Positions 1-12,400 of a stretch of DNA of 64,000 bases are shown one piece after another. The notes beneath the pieces were generated by a model that searched no databases, was not told the DNA's origin, and worked only from the letters and a program-made list of their open reading frames with translations. Both the position numbers and the translations under genes were made by a program. Source of the stretch: Solenopsis invicta (Eukaryota; Arthropoda; Insecta; Hymenoptera; Formicidae); contig NC_052672.1 of the NCBI RefSeq assembly GCF_016802725.1, positions 1,580,749 to 1,644,748 on the forward strand. Direction: 5' to 3'. Each line of letters starts with the position of its first letter. Within the stretch, counting starts at the first letter, position 1.

Positions 1-60
1 CCATTGCCGGTCGAATAACGACAAAAGGGAAACTACATAAAATCACAAGTCTCTCACAAT

Positions 61-360
61 GGCGATTACAATGGCCGTGACTCAAACGATTCGATCTAAG
101 CGTTGTCACGGACCCGTAACACGTGACTCAGACGATTCGTTCTAGGCGTTGTCACGGACACGTAACACGTGGCCCAGGCGAATAGCCCAAGGCGTTGCCA
201 CCATTAAAAATATGCCAGATTTTGGCAAGCAAGAAAAACACACCCACACGTTGACACGTCATGTCGTGGCTCAGGCCGGCGGCCTAGGCGTTGCCGCGAC
301 CTACCAGCAAATGTTGCGATTTAGACGAATAGCCTTAGGCGTCGCCATTGGCATACAAAA
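61..360. repeat. Degenerate ~46-bp tandem repeat
   Basis: Two clear 46-bp units (about 77-122 and 123-168) share the core GCGTTGTCACGGAC. Looser relatives of the AGGCGTTGCC core recur near 195, 285 and 335. The short reading frame across this stretch simply follows the repeat. I see no gene here. Confidence 0.7.
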
Positions 361-402
361 ATATTGATCACGAGTACTCGATACGAACACATAAAAATAA
401 AT

Positions 403-600
403 GAAATCTCATGCGACTAATTATAACGACTCTCTTAGAATCTCATGCGACTAATTATACCGATTCTCTTAGAATCTCATGCGACTAATTATAACGATTT
501 TCTCTTAGAATCTCATGCGACTAATTATAACGATTCTCTTAGAATCTTATGCGACTAATTGTAACGATTTTCTCAAACCCCATGCGACTAATTGTAACTC
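403..600. repeat. 34-bp tandem repeat array, about 6 units
   Basis: The unit contains CTCATGCGACTAATTATAAC followed by GATTCTCTTAGAAT and repeats about every 34 bp with few substitutions. Units abut directly with no unique spacers, so this is an ordinary minisatellite. Confidence 0.85.
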
Positions 601-1157
601 TAGGTTATCATGCGTTTTGATCGGTGCCCTCTCAACGGGGGGAAGATGTTGCGTATACATTTTGCTTTACAAGTTTATTTTTCGAAATGAGAGGAATCGA
701 ACGGGTTTCATGACCGACTCGTTTATTCCTGATAGTACATGTTAAGGCATGCACGGACGGTTAGGCTATCCGCGTCTTTGCATCCGCCCGCGCGCCTACA
801 AACGGACAGTCGCCGAGCCAAAGGGATGACCAATCAGAATGCGGCTGCCAGGACGAGTACGCAATTTGCTGGAAGGAAAGGAGTGGGATCATCGCAACCC
901 CGAAAGGATATATATATCGATTGCTTATGGATCAAGATCTCTCTATTTCCTTTCATTCTCGGGTTCGACTGGCTAGCGGCTGTTCGTTGGAACATCAGCA
1001 ATACACAACAAATCATAACCCCGAGAGTGCGTCGCGTTATACTTTTAGATAGTGAATAAGTGTCCTCTCGACAAACACGCAAAGACGTGCATCGATCAAA
1101 ATTACGAGATCGTGCAAAGAAGCGGTAAAGTACCGAACAGGAGCGTACAACACGTGA
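601..1157. other. Leader-like stretch with no convincing gene
   Basis: This is mixed-composition sequence upstream of the Asn-rich reading frame that opens at 1158. It holds a (TA)-rich TATATATATCG segment near 910 and several short open frames on both strands without recognisable motifs. It may be the 5' untranslated or LTR part of the element that carries the downstream frames, but I found no matching copy downstream to prove an LTR. Confidence 0.3.
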
Positions 1158-2102
1158 ATGCTTAGACCGCATAGAGCAGCTAGACTAAAAACCGAAAATG
1201 ATGATGACTCATCACAGGATGAGAACTTCCCGACAACCGAGGAGGAAGAGCGATTCGAGCGCGAACGTAACGTAGAACGTGAATTGGAATCGGATAGAGA
1301 AAATAATAACCATAATAGTGTCGAAGAACGTGACGTAATGCACATAAGGCTTAACTCGAAAGATGAAGTCACAGTGTCATTACCCAATACAGAATCAGTG
1401 ACGGATAGTTTAAGCGATAGAGAAAGCGAATGCGAGGGGGAAGATCCGGAAAGCGATTCAAAAAGCGAATCCCACGATAATATTAATAGCGATAGAAAGG
1501 TAGAATCAAAAGATGAACCGAGTGACGACAAAAGTACGATTAGTGACATGCCGAGTAGAGATTACGACAAACAAACAGATAATAATTGCGAAAATAACTA
1601 CGATGACGATTATATAGATGATTACGATAACAACACAAACTTAATATACTATCAATGTGATAACCGTGAAAATTATACCAAATACAATAAAAAATATAAC
1701 AAACGCGAAACTTCTAATAACAACAATGATTTGACTCAAACTTCGAGCGACAGTGAAAATAGCGCTAAAAAATACGTAAATTCATTCACGAACAACAAAA
1801 ATCAAAACTACAATAATAATAAACAATTAATATCGTTCGACGATGACAAGTATGACGAATACGAGTCAAATAAGAGTTTAGTAATCTACGGTAATAATAA
1901 ACATACCGCGAATAGACAGATAGAAAGATTATACGACAATCACAATCAAGCAATACCATGGAAAAGAATAAAATTAACGGAGAACGAAATTGAAGATACG
2001 TGTCAATTCGGTAACGTAACGCGTGGCGTAAAGCTACCAAACGTAATCTTGCAGACGGAGGAACTCATTATACGTTCGAAAGATCCGCGAGAATCAACAT
2101 GA
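1158..2102 (+). CDS. Acidic, Asn/Ser/Asp-rich hypothetical protein (first segment of a longer broken gene)
   Basis: This frame gives 314 residues from an ATG and is the longest intact piece of a chain of frames running to about 4415. The N-terminal third is highly acidic (runs of E, D and R), followed by Ser/Asp-rich and then Asn/Tyr-rich low-complexity sequence. I see no catalytic motif, zinc finger or membrane segment. The composition (N, K, D, E, S; very few hydrophobic clusters) predicts a disordered protein. It ends where a shifted frame with the same composition takes over at 2099, so the stop is probably a frameshift rather than a natural terminus. It could be the gag-like protein of an unrecognised retroelement or a fast-evolving lineage-specific gene. 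I do not recognise it. Confidence 0.4.
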   Translation: MLRPHRAARLKTENDDDSSQDENFPTTEEEERFERERNVERELESDRENNNHNSVEERDVMHIRLNSKDEVTVSLPNTESVTDSLSDRESECEGEDPESDSKSESHDNINSDRKVESKDEPSDDKSTISDMPSRDYDKQTDNNCENNYDDDYIDDYDNNTNLIYYQCDNRENYTKYNKKYNKRETSNNNNDLTQTSSDSENSAKKYVNSFTNNKNQNYNNNKQLISFDDDKYDEYESNKSLVIYGNNKHTANRQIERLYDNHNQAIPWKRIKLTENEIEDTCQFGNVTRGVKLPNVILQTEELIIRSKDPREST

Positions 2103-4415
2103 TGAAACTCGAAGTAATGACTAACGACAAACTTCGCAATGACAATAGTGATAAAAAATACAATGCGCGAAATAAAGTAACAACACAATCAAATAGCAAA
2201 TTTAAAAAACTAGACAACATCAAAATTATAAAAGAAAATTTAACAGAACCAAAATTAACAGACACGCGCAATAATAAAACAGCACTAAAACTTGAAATCA
2301 GTAAAATATACTTAAGTAACAAGAAAAAGATAGCATTAATAACGCGATTAAATAACAAAACCGTACAGGGAGATAACAAAATAATCGATCAAATAAATAA
2401 AATGAATAAAATGTTCGATAAATTAAGGCAAAAACATAAACGCGAACAAGAAGAGCGCGAAAAAAGACAAAGTAACGAGAGAAACATCCAAATTAAAATA
2501 GACAATAACAAATACGATATAGCTAGTAAAATCAAAAATAAAAAAAATAAAAGTTAATAATGTAATACTTACTAATCAGGAAATTCCGTGGAGCTAACTT
2601 CAAGCCCCGCGACCAATCGCGATGCCAGTACAAACGCAATCAAGCATGAAACAAAAGGAGATAAACAAATGTTTAATGGTAACATAGAATTAAAAGTAAG
2701 TAACAATAAAGTAGAAGCATATAAAAATGACGTAACGAACAAACTTACGCAGACGATTATTTTGGAAAATCAAATGGGACAGGAACATTTATGGACTGAA
2801 CCGTAAATACACAAAAAATTTACGAAACAGATAACACAAACATCTAAAAAACCAAAAAATGACAGTTTATCAATAAGCGACATATTTAGAGATACCGATA
2901 AGGAAACATTAATCACTAACACTCTTAAAGATACTTTTATCCAATCAAATAATCGTAAAAACCAGAATCGGCAATAAGTCCGAGAATAAAGAAACTGTAT
3001 TAACCAATAGTAGACCTAAAAATAACGAGAAAAAATTATTTAATAGAATACCTGAAAATAAAGTGATAGTGAATAATGTATTAGAAAATAAGAGAAATTT
3101 ATTAATTAATAATAAAATAGAAAATAATAAAAAATTAAACAAAGTAACGATCAATGGCGCATTACAACCTAGACGCACGATTAAAGTAAAAAAATTAATT
3201 GAAACAAATCCATTAACAAAAAGCAAGCCAGCAAACAGAAGCATTGATTCAAATTGTAATATCTCAGGCGATATAATTTCAAATCAAATTGATCGTTGCA
3301 TCGTGAAAATAGACAATTATGAAAATAAAATCGCAAAAAAAGACACAGGTACCAAAAGCGTAAACGACACAGAAATACAACAAACTACAAAAACGTTTGC
3401 AAACGTATAAAAAATCTCAACCGACGAGAGTAAAAAAATAACGACATTCAAAGATAAGATAACCGATCATTTCAAAAATAAGACAGATGACAAAACCAAA
3501 GACAAGACGCGACAGAATGGTGAAATAACGACAAACAAACTAAGACAAATAATAAATGAATCGAAAACGTACTATGAAATAAAAAAGCGTAGAAGACAAA
3601 TAAAAAGAAAATTAAGTATTGAACAAAATCTAAAATCAATTAAACGCATTAAATTAGACACGACGGACAAACAACATAACAAATTAGAAATTAATAAATT
3701 AGAAAATGAAAATAACAAAACAGCGACCGTAGTACAAATTGACGGGGAACGCGATATATTTAGTTTTAAGACGCAAAAATGTAACGCGTATGTTGAACCA
3801 TGTAACAGAATAAAAGAAGAAAAAAAGTCAACCGACGACAACCCAGCCGAAAATATTCCTGCACCGGCGGCCAACGGGAACCAATCAAATGACGCTGCAA
3901 GACCTGTCAACCGACGGGTGGAAACGCGACGTCGTGGCACGGTCGAACGGGTGAGACGAACAGATAGTCGACAGACAACCATGACTGAGCACGGTACATC
4001 ACAACAATAGTACAAGCAAACAAACAGTGCAAACGATGACACACTTAATCACGGCAAGATGATGCAATCGCATCACGAAGAAATGAGTGACACAGAGGAT
4101 GAATACGATGATAACGAAATCTACACAGCCGAGGTATACTTTCGAGAACACTAACGAAAAGAAAACCTCAAACAGGAAACGGAAAACCGTAAATTCTGGA
4201 AAAGGCATATTTTCGAACAACGCGAACGCGCTAAAGCATTTGAACAAATGAAAAACACAATGTCATCCGACGACGAAGACAAACGCAGACAGGCTGCAGA
4301 GATGTCGATGGAGGACGAACACGAACTTAGAAAACGAATGTTTACGGGCAGAATAAACCGCCCAAACATCGTTCACTACTCCAAGAAACTCAAGGTAAAA
4401 AATATTACCGGTTAA
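2099..4415 (+). pseudogene. Continuation of the Asn/Lys-rich gene, broken by frameshifts and stops
   Basis: Open plus-strand segments at 2099-2557, 2588-2806, about 2820-2977, 3063-3410, about 3450-4009 and about 4020-4415 keep the same very polar composition (N, K, D, T, E), so the region looks like one long coding sequence with repeated frame breaks. The 3' part becomes richer in R and E and includes an acidic stretch near 4085-4130. It ends with a stop at 4413-4415. No known domain is visible. Neutral AT-rich DNA would not be expected to keep one strand open with such biased amino-acid content, so former coding function is likely but its nature is unknown. Confidence 0.4.
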
Positions 4416-4476
4416 ATATCACGTTAAGTTAGCCGTAACGTTTAAGAGAATCGGAAAACCAACCGATCACATATAT

Positions 4477-4656
4477 ATGCAACAAGAGGTGAAAGATTCA
4501 TGCAAGATAAACATCAATTTGATCAACAATACAGTATACGTTGGTGCACAAACTACGCAATCCTGGATTTTACCACACGACACAAATGTACAAGAAATGC
4601 CGATTAGTACACGAGAATATGACAATGACACTAACATAATCACTCATTGTAAATAA
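4477..4656 (+). CDS. Small hypothetical ORF, 59 aa
   Basis: This short frame runs from ATG at 4477-4479 to TAA at 4654-4656, just downstream of the broken Asn-rich gene and on the same strand. It is more balanced in composition than its neighbour, with two cysteines and a central hydrophobic patch. It could be the last exon or C-terminal fragment of the same gene, or a chance frame. No family is recognised. Confidence 0.25.
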   Translation: MQQEVKDSCKININLINNTVYVGAQTTQSWILPHDTNVQEMPISTREYDNDTNIITHCK

Positions 4657-5894
4657 ATAGCATTTAAGTTAAAGTTAATCGCAGCGGAAAGCCACCGTGT
4701 ACAAATCGACTATCAATTTGAATATTATTTAAGTTTACATATTACATTTTATTTTTATTTTTTATTTTTTATATTTAAATTTTCATATATTTATTTTTTT
4801 ACAAGTTTATCACGACATAAAGGCGTCCGCTTTAGCATAAGATCTTAGATTTTAAGTCGAGTATGTTTGCATGTGTGTGTGAATCGTTAAACAACTTTAT
4901 CTATTAGCTACGGAAACTCACAAGCAAGAAAAAGGTCGTTGGTAAATTTAATTACCAGCGATTTAATGAACTGCCGAGGGGGCGGTACCTTAGGACCTTT
5001 CCATGATTGCGATACGCAGAGTGGGAGGTGCGCGAAGTGGGAAACCCGCGGGTCCACTCGCTTGACGCTGCCGTTAGCAACGGCACTCAAGATTTCGACG
5101 ACGAAGTGTACGGTCGGGACGGCGACCGCGGATGCATGGATTGCATCACGATTGCATCATATTGCGCAAGAGATGAATAGAAGCGTACAGCGAATACGTT
5201 CGCGAGTACCGCAAGTTCCAGGCACTTTTATTTTATTTTCTTTATTCCGCGACGCGTAAAAGAATCAGTCGCGAAGAGATTTATTTATACGGGAGACGAC
5301 ATCGATGCGACTATGCGAGAAAGACGCGCGATGATTACGAGTGAATGAGCGAGTGCGAGTGTGCATGTGCAGATAGTTTAAGACAATAGATTTGTGATCG
5401 AAAAACTTGCGATAAATACATAGACTCGTCACTTTAAATAAAGTAAACATTTATTTAGACCATTCACGCAAATTCTAATTCCGATACCGCCGCGATTGTG
5501 AGAGTGACAGAGAGAAGAGACAAGGCAGTCAAAAGAAAGAGAGAGCCAGCACGAGGGAAAAACACAGAGCCGTTGGTGCTGCCTATGCGACGCCGAGCTG
5601 GGGAAAGTATATCGCACAACAACGGCGACACGAGCAGACACACGCTACCTGAGCGATCCGGTTTTGACACGCTGAGACGCGCAAACAGGTAAAAGAGAAA
5701 ATCGGGACGCAGTAAAGCCGGGAATCGCGATTCATAATGACCGTCCCATATATACGGTTAAAATGGGTGGCGACCGCTAAGGATATTAACATAAAGACAT
5801 AAAAAACTCGCAATTTCCGGGAATGCGCGGCGATTTTTATCATTGTCCGGCTACAAAAAGACGCCCGTTCGAAATCAACAAGAAATAAATCGAA
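4657..5894. other. Non-coding stretch, AT-rich then mixed
   Basis: A T-rich block occupies about 4730-4805. After 4900 the sequence becomes GC-richer, with an open frame at 4939-5259 that has no recognisable motif and may be spurious. AATAAAGTAAACATT near 5437 resembles a polyadenylation signal for plus-strand transcripts. No gene is supported. Confidence 0.4.
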
Positions 5895-7800
5895 TTTACG
5901 GTAGAGAGTGCTATTCGGCCAGCCGGAGATGACGCCCGCTCCCGGATGTGACGCCTGCAACCGGAGGTGACGCCCGTTCCCGGAGGTGACGCCCGTGCGA
6001 AAGCAACACACCGCTACTCGAATTTGCGGTAGAGAGTGCGAATTGGCCCAGCTGAGGTGACGCCAGCTCCCAGAGGTGAAACCCGCACGCGGAGGTGACG
6101 ACCGTTCCGGGAGGTAACGCCCGTGCGAAAGGAACACGCTCCGACTCAACTTTACGGTAGAGAGTACGATTCGGCCCGCCGAAGGTGACGCACGCTATCG
6201 GAAGTGACGACCGCAAACGGAGGTGACGCCCGCGAACGGAGGTGACGCCCGTTCCCGGACGTGACGCCCGAGTGAAAGCAACACGCAGCAAATCCGCTTT
6301 ACGGTAGAGAGTGCGATTCGACCCGCCGGAGGTGAAGACCGCTACCGGATGTGGCGCCCGCTTGAAAGCAACACGCCGCTACTCGACTTTACGGTAGAGA
6401 GTGCGATTTGGCCCGCTGAAGGTGACGACGCTCCCATTGGTGACTCCCGCCCCGAAGAGGATGCCCGTCCCCGGAGGTGACGCCCGTGGGAAGAAAACAT
6501 GTCGCGGCTCGACTTTACGGTAGAGTGGGCGATTAGGCCCGCCGGAGGTTACGCCCGCTTCCGAAAGCAAAGCCCGTGCGAAAGCAACACGCCGCGAATT
6601 GACTTTACTGTAGTGATTGCGATTTGGCCTTCCGGAGATGACAGGACTTTCCGGTAGAGAGTGCGATACGGCCCGCTGGAAGTAACTTACGTTCCCAGAG
6701 GTGACGCCCGCAACCGGAGGCGGCGATCGTTCCCGGAGGTGACGCCCGTGCAAAAGAAACACGCTGCCACTCTTTTTTACGGTAGAGAGTGCGATTTGGC
6801 CCGCTGTAGGTGGGGGCCCGCTACCGGAGGTGACGCTAGTAAAAAAGCAACATGCCGCGTTTCGACTTTACCGTAGAGAGTGCGATTCGGACCGCAGGAG
6901 GTGACGCCCGCTCCCGGAGGTGACGCCCGCACACGGAGGTGTCGTCCGTTCCCGAAGGTGACGCTCTTGCGAAAGCAACACGCCGCGACAGGGCTTTACG
7001 GTAGGGAGTGCAATTCGGCCCGCCGATAGTGACTTACGCTCCCGGAGGGGACGCCCGCAACTGCAGGTGGCGATTGTTCCCGGAGGTGACGCCCGTGCAA
7101 AAGCAACACGCTGCCACTCTTCTATACGGTTGAGTGTGCGATTTGGCCCGCCGGAGGTGGTACCCTCACCAGAGGTGACGCCCGCACGAAACCAACACGC
7201 CGCGACTCGACTTCACGGCAGAGAGTGCCTTATGGCTCGCCGGTGGTGTAGCACGCTCCCGGAGGGGACGCTGGAGCAAAAGCAACACGCCGCGATTCGA
7301 CTTTACCTTAGAGAGTGCGATTCGGACCGCAGGAGGAGACGCCCGCTCACGGAGGTAACGCCCGCACCCGGAAGTGACGCCCGTTCACGGAGAAGACGTC
7401 CGGCGAGAACAATACGTCGCAAAACGATTTTACGGCAGAGAGTGCGATTCGGCCCGCCGGAGGTGACGCCCGCTGCTGGAGATAACGCCCGTGCGAAAAC
7501 AACACGCGGCTACTCGACTTTACGGTATTGAGTGCGAATCGCCCCGCCGGAGAAGACGCCCGCTACCGGAGGGGACGCCTGTGCAAAAGCAACACGCCGC
7601 CACTCATCATTACGGTAGAAAGTGCGATTCAGTCCGCCGTAGGTGACGCCCTCTCCCGGAGGCGACGCCGGCACGCGGAGGTAACGCCCGGACAAAAGCA
7701 AATTTCTCTAAATTGTCTATAGGGTAGAGAGTGCGATTCGGCCAGCCTGAGGTGACTCCCGTTCCTGGATGTGACCCCGGGTAAAAGCAGCATGCCACGA
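5895..7800. repeat. GC-rich satellite A, plus-oriented half
   Basis: Conserved module TTTACGGTAGAGAGTGCGAT recurs roughly every 90-150 bp (for example near 5898, 6150, 6298, 6391, 6514, 6776, 6869, 6999, 7432 and 7721). Between modules lie variable numbers of a ~19-bp subunit containing GGAGGTGACGCCCG and a second module containing GCAACACGCCGC. The sequence has few stops, so long frames appear on both strands; these are repeat artefacts. Confidence 0.9.
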
Positions 7801-7870
7801 CTCGGAACTATTACTGAGTTCTTTCGCAACACCACCACCTCACGGATCTGGAGTCACCTCCGACGATCCA
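7801..7870. other. Junction where satellite A switches orientation
   Basis: Left of this short non-repeat segment, satellite modules read TTTACGGTAGAGAGTGC. Right of it the reverse-complement form (GCACTCTCTACCGTAAA) is used. The junction itself shows no obvious transposon end. Confidence 0.7.
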
Positions 7871-9690
7871 AGTCATACTATCTACCGTAAAGTCAAGTCG
7901 CGTCGTGTTAGATTTGCTTGGGTGCAACTCCGAGAAGTGGAGTCTGCCAATGTAGGTGGGGGCCCGCTACCGGAGCCAAAATGTCACCTCATCCGGGCCG
8001 AATTGCACTCTCCTTCGTAAGGTCGAGTCGCGCAGCGTTGCTTTCGCATGGGCGCAACCTGCAGGAAAGGGCGTCACCTACGGCGGGCCAAATTGCGCAC
8101 TCTACCGTAAAGTCGATTTGCGGCGTGTTGTTTTCGCACGGGCGTCACCTCCGGTAGCGGGCGTTACCTCCGGCAGTCAGAATTGCACTCTCTACCGTAA
8201 AATCGAGACGCGTCGTGTTGCTTTTGCATGAGCGTTACCTCAGGGGGCGGGAGTCAACTACGGGTGCGGGCGTTACTTCCGGCAGCGGGTGTCACTTCCC
8301 GCGAGCCAAATCGAACTCTCTACTTCATAGTCGTGTCGCTGCGTGTTGCTTTCGCACAGGCGTCATCTGTGGCGGGCCAATTTGTACTCTCTACCGTAAA
8401 ATCAAATCGCGGCGTGTTGTTTGTCCACGAGCGTTACCTCCGGAAACGTGAGTCACATCCGGGTGCGGGCGTCAGCTCCGGGAGCGGGCATCACCTTCGG
8501 CGGGACGAATTGCACTCTTTAACGTACAGTCGAGTGGCGGCGTGTTGCTTTCGCACGAGCGACACCTTCGGTAGCGGGCGTCACCTCCGGCGGGCCGAAT
8601 CAAACTCCCTAAAGTAAAGTCTAGTAGCGGCGTGTTGCTTTCGCACGGGGGTCCCGGCCGGAAACGAGTGTAACGTCCGGGTGCGGGTGTCACCTCTGGG
8701 AACTGGCATCACCTCCGGCGTTCCAAAACGCACTCTCTTCCGTAAAGTCAAGGGTAGGCGTTTTGCTTTTGCACGGGCGTCACCTCCGTTAGAAGGCGAC
8801 ACTTCCGGCGGGCCGAATCAGACTCTCTACCGTAAATTCGATTAGCGGCGTGTTGCTTTCGCACGGGCGTAACCTGCGAGAACGGGCGTCACCTCCGGGT
8901 GCTGTGTCACCTCCGGGAGCGGGCGTCAGCTCCGGCGAGCCGAATCGCCATTTCTTCCGTAAAGTCGAGTCGCGGCATGTTGCTTTCGCTAGGCGTAACC
9001 TCCGGTTGCAGGCGTCACCACCGGAGGGCCAAATTGCACTCTCTAACGTAAAATCGATTTGCGGCGTGTTGCTTTTGCACGAGCGTCACCTCCGGTAACG
9101 AGCGTCATCTCCGGGAACGGCCATCACCTCCGGGAGTGGGCATCTCTTCCAAAGGTCCGAATCGCACTCTCTTACGTAAAGTCGAATCGCGGCGTGTTGC
9201 TATAGCACGGGCGTCACCTCCGGGAACGGGCGTCTCCTCCGGGAACGAGCGTCACCTACAGGTGCGGGAGTCACCCGGGAGCCAGTGTCACCTCCGGCGG
9301 GAGTAATCGCACTCTCGTCCGTATAGTCGAGTAGCGGCGTGATGCTTCCGCAAGGGGGTCACCTCTGGGAACGAGTTTCACCACCGTTTGCGGGCGTCAC
9401 CCCTGGGAGCAGGCGTCACCTACGGCGGGTCGAATCGCATTCTCTACCGTAAAGTCGAGTGGCGGCGTGTTGCTTTTGCACGGGCGTCTCCACCGGGAAC
9501 GGACGTCACCTCCGGCGGGGCGAAAAGCACTCTCTTCCGTAAGTTGAGTCGCGGCGTGCTGTTTGCGCACGGGCGTCACCTGCGGAAACGTGCGTCATCT
9601 CTGGGTGTGTGCGTCACCTCCGGGAGCGGGCATCAACTACTGGAGCGGGCATTCCTTTCGGTGGGCCAAATCGCACTCTCTTACGTAATG
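7871..9690. repeat. GC-rich satellite A, inverted half
   Basis: This is the same satellite as at 5895-7800 on the opposite strand: GGGCGTCACCTCCGG subunits and GCACTCTCTACCGTAAAGTC modules recur (about 8100, 8190, 8390, 8510, 8830, 9035, 9160, 9430 and 9675). The two halves are similar in length (about 1.9 and 1.8 kb), giving a large satellite palindrome. Confidence 0.9.
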
Positions 9691-10826
9691 TTTCTCACAT
9701 GTTTTACGTTAAAGCGCGTTAAACAAATGCTGATCTGCATTAGAAACAAAACTATTGTCGTTCTTCAGCGCGCTAAGCATATGAAACGTTACATATGCGA
9801 TATATTACGCGTTTTACGTTGAAAACCGTCGAACAAGATTTTATCTGCATCGAAAACGAAACTATTATAGTTCTCAGAGCAAATTGCAAATGAATCGTTA
9901 TCTATGCGGTATTTCACGCGTTTAACGTTAAAACATTGCAAACAAGCTTTGATCTGCCTCAGAAGACAGACTATTAAATTTCTCACAGCAAATTGCAAAT
10001 GAATCACTATCTATGCGATAACTCACGTGTTATACGTTTAAACGCGTCAAACAAGCGTTGAACTGCATTCGAAGCGAAACTAATGTCGTTCTTCAGCGCG
10101 CAACACGCGCAACGCAAAGGAAACGTTATCTAGTCAATATCTCTCGCGTTTTACGTTAGAAACCGTCGAACAAGTGTTGATCTTCCTCAGAAAAGAATCT
10201 ATTATTGTTTTCATAGAAAATTCCAAATGAATCGAAAACTGTGCAATATCTCACGTGTTTTACGTTAAAACGCGTTGAACAAACGTTGATCTGCATTAGA
10301 AACGAAATTATTGTCTTTCTTCAGCGCGGTAGGCAAATGAAACGTAACCTATGCGACATCTCACGCGATTTACGTTAAAAACCGTCGAAAAAGCCTTGAT
10401 GCATCAGAAACGAAACTCTTGAAGTGCCTAGCGAAAATTGCAAATGAATCGCTATCTATGAAATATCTCACGTGTTACGTTAAAACGCGTCGAACAAGCA
10501 CTTATCTGCATTAAAAACAATACTATTGTCGTTCTTCAGCATGCTAGCCAAATTAACGTTACCTATGCAACATCTCACGCGGTTTACGTTAAACACTGTC
10601 GAACAAGCGTTGATTTGTATCAGAAACGAAACTCTTAAAATGCCCAGGGCAAATTGTAGATGAATTAGTTATCTATGCAATATCTCACGTGTGTTACGTT
10701 AAAAACCGTCTATCAAGCGTTGATCTGCATCAGAAACAAAACTATTGAAGTGCTCAGCGCGAATTGCAAATAAATCGTCATCTATGCAATATATCCCGCG
10801 TTTTACGTTAGAAACCATCAAACTTC
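9691..10826. repeat. Satellite B, ~112-bp period (left part)
   Basis: Units share CTCACGYGTTTTACGTTA, then CGTCGAACAAGCGTTGATCT and a GAAACGAAACTATTG segment, about 112 bp apart. The array stops at the left edge of the retroelement LTR (10827) and related units resume at 49402. Confidence 0.9.
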
Positions 10827-11869
10827 TGTGCCTGTTTCTAAATTATTTAAATTAGATTAAATCATCCCACCGCTGCCATCAAAAATATCTCCTATTATTC
10901 TGTCACGGCCCGGGAGACGGACACTTCTTCAAGTCCTCTTATCTCAGTTGTGGACTGGAAGACTTCTCTCTCTTTGAGTTTTGAGGCTATCTGCTAGGCC
11001 GGCAATACCTTGGGACAGGCGGAGAGCAAGATTGATCGCAGTTGGTGTCGGGTAAGTAACGGTACTCAGGGACAAGGAAATGAAAGCTTTATTGTTAATA
11101 ATAAAAATTTTTTTATTTTTATAGTTCCTATGTATATATGTATGACATAAGAGTTTATTTCACGAAAAACAAGAACATAGATTAGATAATCCGCAAGTAT
11201 AACAAGATAGGCGGTAGGTCAATATTACTGGAATAATTGTGAGGGTTTATATATGTATCACGAAGAGCTTCACCTCTAAAATGAGCTCGGGTGAGCTGGG
11301 TGATTCTTCTAGGAGTGATACCGCGCTGATTATGTTGTTAATATCCAATTCTATATTTACCGCAATATCGGCTAGGCTACCACGGCTGGGTGAAGTTGCA
11401 ATATCAGAGAAATATGTCGATTCTCTTATCTCTTAAAATTCCGTCGGTTTAACTAAGGGATTTAAGTCGGTATTGTTAGGAGTTTTGACTGGAAAATCAC
11501 AATTAATATTGTCGTCTATCAAGAGGTAGATTTAAAATTCCTCGTCATTAATTTCGGGAAAAGTTTCTATTAATTCAAAATGGCTTCTATTAATTTAAAA
11601 TGGTTGAATGGTAACCTGAGTTTTCTTCTCTTACGGGGGAAGCGAGAGGGAATCGTTCATTAATGTGATTCGGTAAATCTTCTAGGGGATCGGTAAAAGG
11701 AAGAATGTCAATTTGTTCCAATAGCTCGACGATTAGCCTCCAGCTCCTCCAATTTCTTTATGGTAAAATTCCTTGATTTCATGGGTTGAGCTGGTTCGCC
11801 TAAGCTGAGTTTTTTCGGTGACTCTTATATTCTAAAGCTTAACCCTGCGATAATGGTAATGCAACGGGA

Positions 11870-12095
11870 TTACCGACAGGCATGTTACCGACAGTGGTTA
11901 CCGACAGGGATTACCGACAGGTGTTACCGACAGGGATGTTATCGACAGGGTTTGCCGACAGGGCTTACCGACAGGGATTTTATCAACAGGGGTTACCGAC
12001 AGGGATTACCGACAGGGATGCTATCGACAAAGGTTACCGACAGGGATTGCCGATAAGGATTTTATCGACAGGGGTTACCGACAGGGATTATCAAC
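11870..12095. repeat. TTACCGACAGGGA minisatellite in left LTR
   Basis: A 13-15 bp unit (GGGATTACCGACA, with ATG-containing variants) repeats about 16 times. The matching array in the right LTR is at 45513-45815, with a different arrangement of variants. Confidence 0.9.
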
Positions 12096-12136
12096 ATTTG
12101 CTAATATAGCAATTTTCTAAGTTTTTAAACAGGGAA

Positions 12137-12400
12137 AATTTGGACAGGGGGACACTCTAGAAAATTGATCTTCGTTATTTTTCTAAGTCCTTTAGGCAAA
12201 AGAAAAATTGGACAGAAGAACACTTTGGAAAATTGACTTTCGTGTTTTTTCTAAGTCTTTTAAGCAAAAGAGTAATTGGACAGAGGGACACTTAAGAAAA
12301 TTGACCTTCGAGTTTTTTCTAAGTCCTCTAAGCAAAAGAGTATTTGGACAGGGGGACACTTTAGAAAATTGATTTTCATGTTTTTTCTAAGTTTTATTAT
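12137..12400. repeat. ~68-bp tandem repeat in left LTR
   Basis: Four units contain TTGGACAGGGGGACACT, then AGAAAATTGA and TTTTTTCTAAGTC, then GCAAAAGA. The same units occur in the right LTR on both sides of a MITE. Confidence 0.85.

Noticed and set aside
403..600. Regular short repeats that could suggest a CRISPR array
   Set aside because: Units are directly adjacent with no unique spacers, and the surrounding DNA is eukaryotic.
5583..9822. Many long open frames on both strands
   Set aside because: They follow the GC-rich satellite, repeat the same peptide pieces and have no independent start or domain.
10817..10826. Possible target duplication of the retroelement (ACCATCAAAC on the left, ACCGTCGAAC on the right)
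   Set aside because: The similarity is expected from satellite B units alone, the copies do not abut both LTR ends, and Gypsy duplications are usually 4-6 bp.
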